Below, one piece after another: positions 52,729-61,661 of a stretch of DNA of 64,000 bases; the stretch's first letter is position 1; each line of letters opens with the position of its first letter. The position numbers were made by a program, and so were the translations under genes. The notes beneath the pieces were generated by a model that had not been told where the DNA came from, searched no databases, and worked only from the letters and a program-made list of their open reading frames with translations. Source of the DNA: Novosphingobium pokkalii (GTDB lineage Bacteria > Pseudomonadota > Alphaproteobacteria > Sphingomonadales > Sphingomonadaceae); NCBI RefSeq assembly GCF_014652855.1, contig NZ_BMZP01000002.1:278995-342994 (forward strand). The letters run 5' to 3'.

Positions 52729-53643
52729 ATGGCCACGAACATCGATCAGACCGACTCCTATCGCACCAGCATGCTCGCCAAGGCGGAAACGCTGACCGAG
52801 GCGCTGCCCTACTTGCAGCGCTATGCCGGCAAGACCTTCGTGGTGAAGTATGGCGGCCACGCCATGGGCGATCCCGAGGCCGCGCGCGATTTTGCCGAAG
52901 ACATCGTGCTGTTGAAGGCCGTGGGCGTGAACCCGGTGGTGGTGCATGGCGGCGGGCCGCAGATCGGCGCCATGCTCAAGAAGCTGGGCGTGGAATCGCG
53001 CTTTGTCGATGGCCTGCGCGTGACCGATGCGGCCACCGCCGAAGTGGCCGAGATGGTCCTCTCGGGCAAGATCAACAAGGAACTGGTGAGCTGGATCAGC
53101 GCGGCCGGTGGCAAGGCACTGGGCATTTCCGGCAAGGACGCGGGCCTTGTCACCGCCACCAAGGTGGAGCGCACCACCAAGGATCCGGAAAGCAACATCG
53201 AGCGCGCGGTGGACCTGGGATTTGTGGGCGAGCCGACCGAGATCGACCCGATGATCATCCACACCGCCAGCGCCGCCGGCTTCATCCCGGTGATCGCGCC
53301 GATCGGCGTGGGCAAGGATGGCCACACCTACAACATCAACGCCGATACCATGGCCGGCGCGATTGCCGCCAAGCTCGGCGCCTCGCGCCTGTTCCTGCTC
53401 ACCGACGTGCCCGGCGTGCTCGACAAGGACAAGCGCCTGCTCACCGACCTGACGCCCGATGACATCGCCGGGTTGACGGAGGACGGCACGATCAGCGGTG
53501 GCATGATTCCCAAGCTGGAAACCTGCGTCCACGCGGTGGAAGCGGGCTGCGAAGCGGCGGTCGTGCTCGATGGCCGCGTGCCGCATGCCATGCTGCTGGA
53601 AATCTTCACCGCGCGCGGGGCAGGCACGCTGATCCATCGTTGA
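52729..53643 (+). CDS. argB: Acetylglutamate kinase ArgB
   Basis: ArgB phosphorylates N-acetylglutamate in arginine biosynthesis. This protein is 304 residues. The amino acid kinase fold has KYGGHAMGD near residue 43, [50 protein letters not shown], and [15 protein letters not shown] near the C-terminus. The start ATG at 52729 has a weak AAGG. Other arg genes are absent. The gene is bracketed by related palindromic repeats at 52573-52702 and 53645-53688. Confidence 0.96.
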   Translation: MATNIDQTDSYRTSMLAKAETLTEALPYLQRYAGKTFVVKYGGHAMGDPEAARDFAEDIVLLKAVGVNPVVVHGGGPQIGAMLKKLGVESRFVDGLRVTDAATAEVAEMVLSGKINKELVSWISAAGGKALGISGKDAGLVTATKVERTTKDPESNIERAVDLGFVGEPTEIDPMIIHTASAAGFIPVIAPIGVGKDGHTYNINADTMAGAIAAKLGASRLFLLTDVPGVLDKDKRLLTDLTPDDIAGLTEDGTISGGMIPKLETCVHAVEAGCEAAVVLDGRVPHAMLLEIFTARGAGTLIHR

Positions 53644-53644
53644 T

Positions 53645-53688
53645 GAAATCTGGCTTTGCCGCATGGAAAATGCGCCTCGCGCATTTTC
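53645..53688. repeat. Degenerate copy of the argB-flanking palindromes
   Basis: GAAATCTGGCTTTGCCGCAT resembles the 52682-52702 hairpin with changes. GAAAATGCGC-CTC-GCGCATTTTC (53666-53688) is the 52573 palindrome with three central bases replaced. It begins directly after the argB stop. Confidence 0.8.
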
Positions 53689-53738
53689 ATGACGAACCCC
53701 GTTACGGAACGAAAGGCGTGGCCAAGCGTGGTAGCGGC

Positions 53739-54344
53739 ATGATCCGCTTCTGCCTCGCCACCGCGCTCGCTTCCGCCATTGCCATCAATCTTGCCGGATG
53801 CGATCGGCAGCGCGATCCCGCGCCGCAGGCTTCGGCAACGGCGCCCGACAGCGCGGAAATGACGCCGCCACCATGGCTCGTCGCGCCGTCGGACATGCCG
53901 AGTGAAGACACGGCCCCCGATGCAGCCTCAAAGCCCCAGCCGGCGGCCGAGTCCGGGACCACGCCGGCGCCCAACCCCGCCTATGCCGCTGCGCTCAATG
54001 CCCGGCGTGATCCGGGCAAAGTGCTGACGGCCTGGGCCACCGCCGTGGAAGCGCGCGACTGGGCCTCTGTCCGCGCGTTCTGGGGCGATCATGGCCAGGC
54101 CAGTGGGCTCGATCCCAAGGCCTTTGCCGCGCGCTGGGGCAAACTGGTGCAGCCGCGCGTGACGGTGGAAACCGGCGAATCCGAAGGCGCGGCCGGCTCG
54201 ATCTATTACACCGCGCCCGTCACGATCATCGACGGCGCCCGCCGCCTGACCGGCGAAGTCGTGCTGCGCCGCGTCAACGACGTGCCTGGCGCCACGCCCG
54301 AACAGTTGCGCTGGCATATCGAAAGCACCACGCTTGCCCCATAA
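53739..54344 (+). CDS. Predicted lipoprotein of unknown function
   Basis: This 201-residue secreted protein has signal sequence MIRFCLATALASAIAINLAGC, where LAGC is a lipobox. A Pro/Ala-rich, likely disordered linker extends to about residue 90. A small globular domain of about 105 residues follows (KVLTAWATAVEARDWASVRAFWGDHG), ending LRWHIESTTLAP. The family is not recognised. No operon partner is evident. Confidence 0.7.
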   Translation: MIRFCLATALASAIAINLAGCDRQRDPAPQASATAPDSAEMTPPPWLVAPSDMPSEDTAPDAASKPQPAAESGTTPAPNPAYAAALNARRDPGKVLTAWATAVEARDWASVRAFWGDHGQASGLDPKAFAARWGKLVQPRVTVETGESEGAAGSIYYTAPVTIIDGARRLTGEVVLRRVNDVPGATPEQLRWHIESTTLAP

Positions 54345-54478
54345 GCGCGCGGCGGCGGCCGTGCTGACCGAAATCTTGCGCAAAAGGGCGGCGTTCACCC
54401 GATTGCCCTTGGGGCCAAGCCTGGGCTAAAGCGCAGCACCGTCGTGCCCGGAAGGGCCGAGCCCAAGAGGAACGCGCC

Positions 54479-54772
54479 GTGCTGCTCTATACCCTTGTCC
54501 AGATGATCGATTACCTGATCAGCGTCGTCAGCATGGTCGTGATCGTGCAGTTTGTGCTGAGCCTTTTGATCAGCTTCAACGTGGTCAACACCAGCAACAA
54601 TGCGGTGATCGCGATCTGGCGCGCGCTGAACGCCATTCTCGATCCGCTGCTGGCCCCGATCCGGCGCTTCATGCCCAACACCGGCGGCATCGATTTCTCG
54701 CCGATGGTGCTGATCGTGCTGCTGCGCCTCCTGTCCATCCTGCTCAACGGCCTGGCCGCCTCGGGGTATTGA
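54479..54772 (+). CDS. YggT family membrane protein
   Basis: This 97-residue protein has two membrane segments (about residues 10-33 and 73-93) and the YggT block [26 protein letters not shown]. Function is not established. GTG at 54479 is the start, with AAGAGG upstream. folD begins four bases after its stop, so the two are almost certainly co-translated. Confidence 0.9.
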   Translation: MLLYTLVQMIDYLISVVSMVVIVQFVLSLLISFNVVNTSNNAVIAIWRALNAILDPLLAPIRRFMPNTGGIDFSPMVLIVLLRLLSILLNGLAASGY

Positions 54773-54776
54773 TTTC

Positions 54777-55670
54777 ATGACTGCCACCGTGATCGACGGA
54801 AAGGCCTTTGCGGCCGACCTGCGCGCGCGCATCGCCACGCTTGCCGCCGCATTTTCCGCCCAGGCCGGGCGCCAGGCGGGCCTCGCCGTGGTGCTGGTGG
54901 GGGAAGACCCGGCCAGCCAAGTCTATGTCCGCTCCAAGGGCAGGAGCACGGTCGAGGCCGGCATGGCGAGCTTCGAGCACAAGCTGCCCGCCGATACCGA
55001 CGAGGCGACGCTGCTCGCCCTGGTCGAGCGGCTCAACGCTGATCCCGCCGTCGATGGCATCCTGGTGCAACTGCCGCTGCCCCGCCACCTGGATGAGCAG
55101 AAAGTGATCGCCACGATCAACCCCGACAAGGATGTCGACGGCTTCCACGTCACCAACGCCGGGCGCCTGGCCGTGGGCCAGGCTGGCTTCGTGCCCTGTA
55201 CCCCGCTGGGCTGCCTGATGCTGCTGAAAGACCGGCTGGGCGATCTGGCCGGGCTCGACGCAGTTGTGATCGGCCGCTCCAACATCGTGGGCAAGCCGAT
55301 GGCGCAATTGCTGCTGGCGGAAAGCTGCACGGTGACCGTGGCGCACAGCAAGACGCAGAACCTGCCCGAGGTGGTGCGCCGCGCCGATATCGTGGTGGCC
55401 GCCGTGGGTCGCCCGGAAATGGTCAAGGGCGACTGGATCAAGCCCGGCGCCACGGTGATCGACGTGGGGATCAACCGCGTGCCCGGCGCGCAGGACGGCA
55501 AGACGCGGCTGGTCGGCGACGTTGCCTATGACGAAGCCGCTGCCGTCGCCGGGGCGATTACCCCGGTGCCGGGCGGGGTTGGCCCGATGACCATTGCCGT
55601 GCTGCTGCGCAACACGCTGGTGGCCGCCTATCGCAACGCCGGAATCGCGCTGGCGCCCGACGCGATCTGA
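54777..55670 (+). CDS. folD: Methylenetetrahydrofolate dehydrogenase/cyclohydrolase FolD
   Basis: FolD is a bifunctional enzyme that interconverts 5,10-methylene-, methenyl- and 10-formyl-tetrahydrofolate with NADP. It is 297 residues. The signatures are [16 protein letters not shown], the catalytic-lysine region, [38 protein letters not shown] and [11 protein letters not shown] near the C-terminus. It is coupled to the upstream yggT-type gene. Confidence 0.97.
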   Translation: MTATVIDGKAFAADLRARIATLAAAFSAQAGRQAGLAVVLVGEDPASQVYVRSKGRSTVEAGMASFEHKLPADTDEATLLALVERLNADPAVDGILVQLPLPRHLDEQKVIATINPDKDVDGFHVTNAGRLAVGQAGFVPCTPLGCLMLLKDRLGDLAGLDAVVIGRSNIVGKPMAQLLLAESCTVTVAHSKTQNLPEVVRRADIVVAAVGRPEMVKGDWIKPGATVIDVGINRVPGAQDGKTRLVGDVAYDEAAAVAGAITPVPGGVGPMTIAVLLRNTLVAAYRNAGIALAPDAI

Positions 55671-55746
55671 CCACGCCATCCGACGTAACATTTCAGGGCC
55701 AAGTGCTTGCTTGGCCAGCAGGGTGCCTTTCGGTAGAAGCGGGGCC

Positions 55747-56523
55747 ATGCTGCTTCGTGCTTCCGGCGCCGTGATTGCGCTCGCCCTCCTCGCGCCCCAG
55801 CCTGCCCTGGCCCAGCCAGCGGGTGGGCGGGTGCGGATGATCGCCAATCCCAGCGCGCTGATCGGCGTGGATATCGCCACGGCCCAGGCGATGCGGGCCA
55901 AAGGCGCGCGTGAAGGGCTGGCCGGCAGCATGGCCGGAGGCGCCGAAGTGGTGGTGCCGCCGCGCCAGGCGGCCGAACCGCTGTTGCGCCGCAAGGAAGG
56001 CGCGCCGCTCCACCCGCACCAGCCCGACGCGGCGTGGATTGCCTGCGACGGCAGCTATGGCATCACGCGCGGCCGCTGGACCGATGGGGCCCAGAGCGGG
56101 GGCCAGAGTGGAGGTTGGTATGCCACGGTGTGGCAACGCCATCCCAAGAAGGGATATTACCAATGGCGCCTGACGCTGGAAGGCGCCGCAGCCAGCCTGC
56201 CCGACGCACCCGAATTCCTCGTCGGCCTAGTTGCCGATTGCCCGGCCCGCGCAGGCCCGGGCGGCGGGGACGACCGCCCACCGGCCAAGCCCGCCAAGAA
56301 CGCGCCCGTGGTGCAGCGCGCGCTGGCCGGGCCGATTCCGGCCGACGATGCGCCGGCCGGGTCGGACAGCCAGACCGCCCAATCCAACGACGGCAGCCTG
56401 GCTTGGCGCGCCACGGTGCGCGCCGATGGCAGCCGGGCGTTCCGCGCCTGGCAGTGGAAGGATGGCGCCATGGCCGAGATTGTCCATCTGGACGCGCCGG
56501 CTTCGCCCGGCCAAGGTGGCTGA
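55747..56523 (+). CDS. Predicted secreted protein of unknown function
   Basis: This 258-residue protein has a signal peptide (MLLRASGAVIALALLAPQPALA). The mature part has no recognised domain. It contains a beta-rich middle with GSYGITRGRWTDG and YATVWQRHPKKGYYQWRLTL, then a Pro/Ala-rich linker and a C-terminal strand segment. The marC-type gene starts two bases after it, so they may form an operon. Confidence 0.7.
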   Translation: MLLRASGAVIALALLAPQPALAQPAGGRVRMIANPSALIGVDIATAQAMRAKGAREGLAGSMAGGAEVVVPPRQAAEPLLRRKEGAPLHPHQPDAAWIACDGSYGITRGRWTDGAQSGGQSGGWYATVWQRHPKKGYYQWRLTLEGAAASLPDAPEFLVGLVADCPARAGPGGGDDRPPAKPAKNAPVVQRALAGPIPADDAPAGSDSQTAQSNDGSLAWRATVRADGSRAFRAWQWKDGAMAEIVHLDAPASPGQGG

Positions 56524-56524
56524 C

Positions 56525-57145
56525 ATGCTGCAACTGTTCCTGTCTGCCTTCACCACGCTGTTCCTGGTGATCGATCCGCCCGGCTGCGCGCCGATCTATG
56601 CCGGTCTCACCACCCATGCCAGCGCGCGCCAGGCCACGCAGATGGCGCTGCGCGCCTGCGTGATCGCCACCGGCATCCTGGTGGTCTTTGCCCTGTTCGG
56701 CGAAGCGCTGCTGGGCGCGCTGCACATCGAACTGGCCAGCTTCCGCATTGCCGGCGGGATCATGCTGTTCCTGATCGCGCTCGACATGGTGTTTGAAAAG
56801 CGCACCGAACGGCGCGAGGAGCGGGCGGAAAAGGTGCGCAACGCGCAGCCGCACGTGGAAGACGTCTCGGTCTTTCCGATGGCCATGCCGATGCTGGCGG
56901 GGCCGGGCTCGATCGCCTCGATCATGCTGTTGACCGCGCGCGCGCATGGCACGGAGGAAACCGCCGTGGTCCTGGCTGCGCTCGGCGTGGTCATGGTGCT
57001 GAGCTTCCTGGCGCTGGTCGCGGCGCGCCCGATCATCCGCGTGTTGGGCGAACAGGTGGAGGCCGTGGTCACCCGCCTGCTTGGCGTGCTGCTGGCCGCG
57101 CTGGCCGCGCAATTCGTGATCGACGGCCTGCGCACGCAGTTCTGA
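56525..57145 (+). CDS. MarC family integral membrane protein
   Basis: This 206-residue protein of the MarC/UPF0056 family has six membrane helices and no established transport role. The N-terminus FLSAFTTLFLVIDPPGCAPIY and the central SVFPMAMPMLAGPGSIASIMLLT are diagnostic. The start is ATG at 56525, overlapping neither neighbour. It converges on mutS with 27 bases between stops. Confidence 0.9.
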   Translation: MLQLFLSAFTTLFLVIDPPGCAPIYAGLTTHASARQATQMALRACVIATGILVVFALFGEALLGALHIELASFRIAGGIMLFLIALDMVFEKRTERREERAEKVRNAQPHVEDVSVFPMAMPMLAGPGSIASIMLLTARAHGTEETAVVLAALGVVMVLSFLALVAARPIIRVLGEQVEAVVTRLLGVLLAALAAQFVIDGLRTQF

Positions 57146-57172
57146 GGGAGGGCCGGGCTAACCGCCCGCGCT

Positions 57173-59770
57173 TCAGCTATTGGCTTCGCGCTTCAATTCA
57201 TAGAGCAGGTCGAGCGCGGCGCGGGGGGACAGCGCGTCGATGTCCAGCGCGTTGAGCTTTTCGCGCAGCGCGTCGACCTTGTCCTCGGCCGCCTCGATCG
57301 CGGCGGCGAACAGCGGCAGGTCGCCCAGCCCGGCGGCAAGGCCCCCGGTGGCGGCGCGGCCCTTTTCCAGCTTGTCGAGCACGCCGCGCGCGCGCTTGAC
57401 CACCGCTTCGGGCACGCCGGCGAGGCGGGCGACCGCGAGGCCATAGGACTTGTCCGCCGGACCCTGCGCCAGTTCGTGCAGCAGGACGAGATCGCCTTTC
57501 CATTCGCGCGCGCGCACGTGGTGCAGGGACAGGGCCGGGCAGGTTTCGGCCAGGCGCTGCATCTCGTGGTAATGGGTGGCGAACAGGCAGCGGCTGCGGT
57601 TGGTTTCATGCACCGCCTCGGCCACGGCCCAGGCGAGGGCGAGGCCATCGTAAGTGGACGTGCCGCGCCCAACTTCATCGAGGATCACGAAGCTGCGCGG
57701 CCCGGCCTGTTGCAGGATCGCGGCGGTCTCGACCATTTCGACCATGAACGTCGAGCGGCCGCGCGCCAGGTTGTCGCTGGCGCCGACGCGGCTGAACAGG
57801 CGATCGACCAGCCCCACCGTGGCGCCTTGCGCGGGCACATAGCTGCCCGCCTGGGCGAGCAGCACGATCAGGGCGTTCTGGCGCAGGAAGGTGGACTTGC
57901 CGCCCATGTTGGGGCCGCCAACCAGCCACAAGCGGTCGCTTTCGCAAAGCTGGCAATCGTTGGCGACGAAGCGCTCGCCAGCCTTGGCCAGCGCGGCTTC
58001 GACCACCGGATGGCGGCCGCCCTCGATGGCCAGCACCGGCTCTTCCACCACCTGCGGCAGGCACCAGCCGCCTTCGCCGGCGCGCTCGGCATGGCTGGCG
58101 GCCACGTCGATGCGGGCGAGCGCGGCAGCCGTGGCGGCAATCGCCTCGCGCGCGGCCACGGCGCGGGCGATCAGGTCTTCGAAATGGGCTTCCTCGGCGG
58201 CCAGGGCATGGCCTCCGGCCTCGGCAATGCGGCTGGCTTCCTCGTGCAGCGCCAGGGCGTTGAAGCGCACCGCGCCGGCCATGGTCTGGCGATGGGTGAA
58301 GCCCGAATCCGGCGCCATCAGCCGGTCGGCATGGCGCGCGGGCACTTCGATGAAATAGCCGAGCACGCCGTTGTGGCGGATCTTGAGCGCGGCCACGCAG
58401 GTCTCGTCGCGGTACCTGGCTTCCAGCGCGGCAATGGCGCGGCGCGAATTGCCCGCCGCCGCGCGCAGTTCGTCCAGCGCCGCATCATAGCCTTCGGCAA
58501 TGAAGCCGCCCTGGCTGCGCTCGGTGGGCGGGGTGGGCACCAGGGCGCGGGCATAGAGATCGACCAGCGCGCCGTGGCCGGCCAGATGCGGCAGCAGCGC
58601 CGCGATCAGCGCCGGGCGGTCGGCGCGCGCCTGCAAGCGATCGTGCAGGTGCCGCGCCTGGGCCAGGCCATCGCGCAATTGCCCGAGATCGCGCGGGGAG
58701 CCGCGCCCGGCGACCACGCGGCCCAGCGCCCGGCCCAGATCGGGCACGGTGCGCAAAGTCGTGCGCAAGTCGGCGCGCAGCAGTGGATCTTCGACCAGCC
58801 ACTGCACCGTTTCCAGCCGGGCGCGGATCTGCGCCAGATCGAGCAGCGGCGCGGCGAGGTCTTCGGCCAGCAGGCGCGCGCCCGCGCCGGTGACGCAGCG
58901 GTCCACCGCCTCGGCCAGGCTGCCCTTGCGCGTGCCGCCCGAGGATACCAGCACTTCCAGGCTGGCGCGCGTTGCCTCGTCCATCGCCATGTGCGCGTCG
59001 GCCCCGCGCGCCACCGGGGGCAGCAGCAGCGGCAGGCGGCCCCGGCCGACATGGTCGAGATAGGCGATCAGACCGGCGGCGGCGGCCAGCATGGCCCGGC
59101 CGAACTGGCCGAAGCCATCGAGCGTCGCCACGCCGTGCAGCTCCTTGAGCCGCGCTTCGCCCGCCGCGCTGTCAAACGTGCGGGCGGCGCGCGCCACGGC
59201 ATCGAGCGGGCCGTCGGCCCAGTCTTCCGGGCAGACGATCTCGCGCGCGCCCAGCCGGGCCAGCGCCGCGCCCAGCCGGTCGGGCGGGCATTCCTCCAGC
59301 TCCATCCGCCCGGTCGAAATGTCGCACGATGCCAGCCCGATGGTGTCACGCAGGGGGCACACGGCGGCCAGCACGTTGGACTCGCGCGGGTTGAGCAGCG
59401 CTTCCTCGGTCAGCGTGCCGGCGGTGACGAAGCGCACGATATCGCGCGCGACCAGTGCCTTGGAACCGCCGCGCTTCTTTGCTTCCTCGGGGCTTTCCAC
59501 CTGCTCGGCAATGGCCACGCGGCAACCGGCGCGGATCAGGCGGGCAAGGTAGCTTTCGGCCGAATGGACCGGCACCCCGCACATCGGGATCGGCGCGCCG
59601 CCATGCTCGCCCCGGCTGGTGAGGGCGATATCGAGAATCTGCGCGGCCTGGCGGGCATCGTCGAAGAACAGCTCGAAGAAATCGCCCATGCGGTAGAACA
59701 GCAGGCAATCGGGCGCCTGGTCCTTGAGCGCCAGGTATTGCGCCATCATCGGGGTGGGAGCGGTGGACAT
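57173..59770 (-). CDS. mutS: DNA mismatch repair protein MutS
   Basis: This 865-residue protein recognises mismatches and recruits MutL. The mismatch-recognition Phe-x-Glu motif is at F31-E33 in MGDFFELFFDDA. The domain order is MutS I, II, III (core), IV (clamp), V. The ATPase has Walker A GGPNMGGKST, Walker B VILDEVGRGTSTYDGLALAWA and the later FATHYHEM. The C-terminal helical tail ends LYELKREANS. mutL is not in the window. Confidence 0.97.
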   Translation of the reverse strand: MSTAPTPMMAQYLALKDQAPDCLLFYRMGDFFELFFDDARQAAQILDIALTSRGEHGGAPIPMCGVPVHSAESYLARLIRAGCRVAIAEQVESPEEAKKRGGSKALVARDIVRFVTAGTLTEEALLNPRESNVLAAVCPLRDTIGLASCDISTGRMELEECPPDRLGAALARLGAREIVCPEDWADGPLDAVARAARTFDSAAGEARLKELHGVATLDGFGQFGRAMLAAAAGLIAYLDHVGRGRLPLLLPPVARGADAHMAMDEATRASLEVLVSSGGTRKGSLAEAVDRCVTGAGARLLAEDLAAPLLDLAQIRARLETVQWLVEDPLLRADLRTTLRTVPDLGRALGRVVAGRGSPRDLGQLRDGLAQARHLHDRLQARADRPALIAALLPHLAGHGALVDLYARALVPTPPTERSQGGFIAEGYDAALDELRAAAGNSRRAIAALEARYRDETCVAALKIRHNGVLGYFIEVPARHADRLMAPDSGFTHRQTMAGAVRFNALALHEEASRIAEAGGHALAAEEAHFEDLIARAVAAREAIAATAAALARIDVAASHAERAGEGGWCLPQVVEEPVLAIEGGRHPVVEAALAKAGERFVANDCQLCESDRLWLVGGPNMGGKSTFLRQNALIVLLAQAGSYVPAQGATVGLVDRLFSRVGASDNLARGRSTFMVEMVETAAILQQAGPRSFVILDEVGRGTSTYDGLALAWAVAEAVHETNRSRCLFATHYHEMQRLAETCPALSLHHVRAREWKGDLVLLHELAQGPADKSYGLAVARLAGVPEAVVKRARGVLDKLEKGRAATGGLAAGLGDLPLFAAAIEAAEDKVDALREKLNALDIDALSPRAALDLLYELKREANS

Positions 59771-59942
59771 GCGCAGCGAGGCTAGCCCAGGCGGCGGCCA
59801 TACTCAAACCCGCGCGCGGCCTTATGAACAGATGCCGGGGCGGCGTTGCGGCCGCCACGGCTCCCCATGGCCGTCCCGCCGTGATAAGGGCGGGCGCTCC
59901 ACCCCCTTTCCTCCAGATGCCGGCGTGGCGCAAAGAGGCCTG

Positions 59943-61571
59943 ATGCACGATTTCCAGCAGCGGTTCCGGACTTGGCTCGATTGGCGCGGCGGCGGCCTGC
60001 CGTGGCTCTCGCCGCCCGCGATCGCGCTGGGCATCCTGCTGATCTGCTTCCCGTTCTTCCTGGTCGACGTGCCGCCGCTGATCGACGTGCCGGGCCACAT
60101 GGGCGCCGCCGCGATCGAGGCGGCCGGGCCGGACAGCCCGCTGGGCAAGTATCTCGGCTGGAAATGGGTGTTCACGCTCAACATCGGCGGCGACGTGCTG
60201 ATGAAAGTGCTGGGCGAGCCCTTGGGCGTGCTGGCGGCAGGGTGGTGGAGCACGGTGATCGCCACCGCGCTGTTTGCCGGCGGGTGCCTGGCCACGGTGC
60301 GCGTGGTCAATCCGCGCGGCGGCCATGGCGCGGCCTGGGCGCTGATGTGGGTGTTCAGCTTTCCGCTGCTGACCGGCTTTCTCAACTACATCCTTGGCAC
60401 CGGCGTCTCGCTCTGCGCCTTTGCCGCCGCTGTCGCGCTGGAGCGGCGGCCGCGCGATCGCGCCGGGCTGCTGGTGGTGGCCCAGCCCCTTGCCATGCTG
60501 TGCCACGCCATCGGTGGCCTGCTGCTGGCGGTGCTGGTTGCGGCCAATGCCTTCGGGCGCGAGGTTGATGCCCTGCCGCAGGGCTGGTGGCGCCCCTCGC
60601 GCTGGCGCAGCGTGATCGCCACGCACGACTGGAAGGCGGCGGCCATGCGCCTTGTCGTGCTGTGCTGGCCGCTGCTCGCCACGGTGCTCACGATCGTGCT
60701 GTGGAAGCTGTTCTCGCCCGCCCCGGCACGCAGCCTCAACACCTGGCGGTGGGACCAGAAGGGCATCTGGCTGGGCATCACCTTGCGCGACCAGTCGTTC
60801 TGGCTCGACACGATCACCACGGCGGCGGCCTATCTCCTGCTGCTGGTGGGGCCGCTGCTGGGCGGGCGGTGGAACTGGCAGCGCGGCTTGCCCGGCCTGT
60901 GCGTGCTGATCCTCTACGTGATCATTCCCAGCGACATCAACGGCAGCGCCTTTGTCGACGTGCGCCTGCTGCCCCCGGCGATGATGCTGCTGCTCGGGCT
61001 TCAGGACTGGAGCGGCGCGCGGCGGCGCGTGGCGCTGGGCGTGGCCTATGTCGGCCTCGTGCTGCTCGGCCTGCGCACCGTGGTCACGACGGCCAGCTTC
61101 GTCGACTATGCCGACGATTACCGCCAGCAGCTTTCCGCGCTCGAACATATCGAGCCGGGCAGCCGCATCCTGACCTTCGTGGAGCATTCCTGCCTGGAGG
61201 AATCCTGGCGCAACACCCGCCGCGATCACCTGGCGAGCCTGGCCAGCGTCTATCGCCAGGCCTGGGTGAACGACAACTGGGCAGTGCCGGGCCTGCACAT
61301 GGTGGTGCCGCGCTTCCGCCCGGCGCGCAACTTTGCCGCCGATCCTTCGGAATTCGTGTGGTCGCGCCGCTGCGCCGCCGGGCGGCTGCGCTCGATCGAC
61401 TCGGCGCTGCGCTTTGCCCCGGTGGAGCGGGTCGACTATGTCTGGCTGATCGACACCGGCCTGCCGCGCAATCCCGACCCGCGCCTGCGCCTGGTGTGGC
61501 AGCAGGGACGCAGCCTGCTGTTCGCGGTACGGCCGCTCACCCTGCCCAAATGGCAGGTGCAGGATTTGTAA
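59943..61571 (+). CDS. Polytopic membrane protein of unknown function
   Basis: I do not recognise this 542-residue protein. It has about ten hydrophobic segments in the first 390 residues, starting at about residue 27 (AIALGILLICFPFFLVDVPP). A soluble C-terminal domain of about 150 residues follows, with EHSCLEESWRNTRR and a hydrophobic end. The first loop contains LIDVPGHMG. The layout resembles a GT-C glycosyltransferase, but no acidic catalytic motif is clear, so that is only a possibility. The ATG at 59943 has AGAGG upstream. Confidence 0.6.
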   Translation: MHDFQQRFRTWLDWRGGGLPWLSPPAIALGILLICFPFFLVDVPPLIDVPGHMGAAAIEAAGPDSPLGKYLGWKWVFTLNIGGDVLMKVLGEPLGVLAAGWWSTVIATALFAGGCLATVRVVNPRGGHGAAWALMWVFSFPLLTGFLNYILGTGVSLCAFAAAVALERRPRDRAGLLVVAQPLAMLCHAIGGLLLAVLVAANAFGREVDALPQGWWRPSRWRSVIATHDWKAAAMRLVVLCWPLLATVLTIVLWKLFSPAPARSLNTWRWDQKGIWLGITLRDQSFWLDTITTAAAYLLLLVGPLLGGRWNWQRGLPGLCVLILYVIIPSDINGSAFVDVRLLPPAMMLLLGLQDWSGARRRVALGVAYVGLVLLGLRTVVTTASFVDYADDYRQQLSALEHIEPGSRILTFVEHSCLEESWRNTRRDHLASLASVYRQAWVNDNWAVPGLHMVVPRFRPARNFAADPSEFVWSRRCAAGRLRSIDSALRFAPVERVDYVWLIDTGLPRNPDPRLRLVWQQGRSLLFAVRPLTLPKWQVQDL

Positions 61572-61661
61572 GGGTTCATTTCGCGTACGCTCAAGCCTTC
61601 CCTAGCGCATTCGAATGTGCAAGGGGGCAAGACGAGTTTCCAGTCTGCCGGGAGTGCGCGA

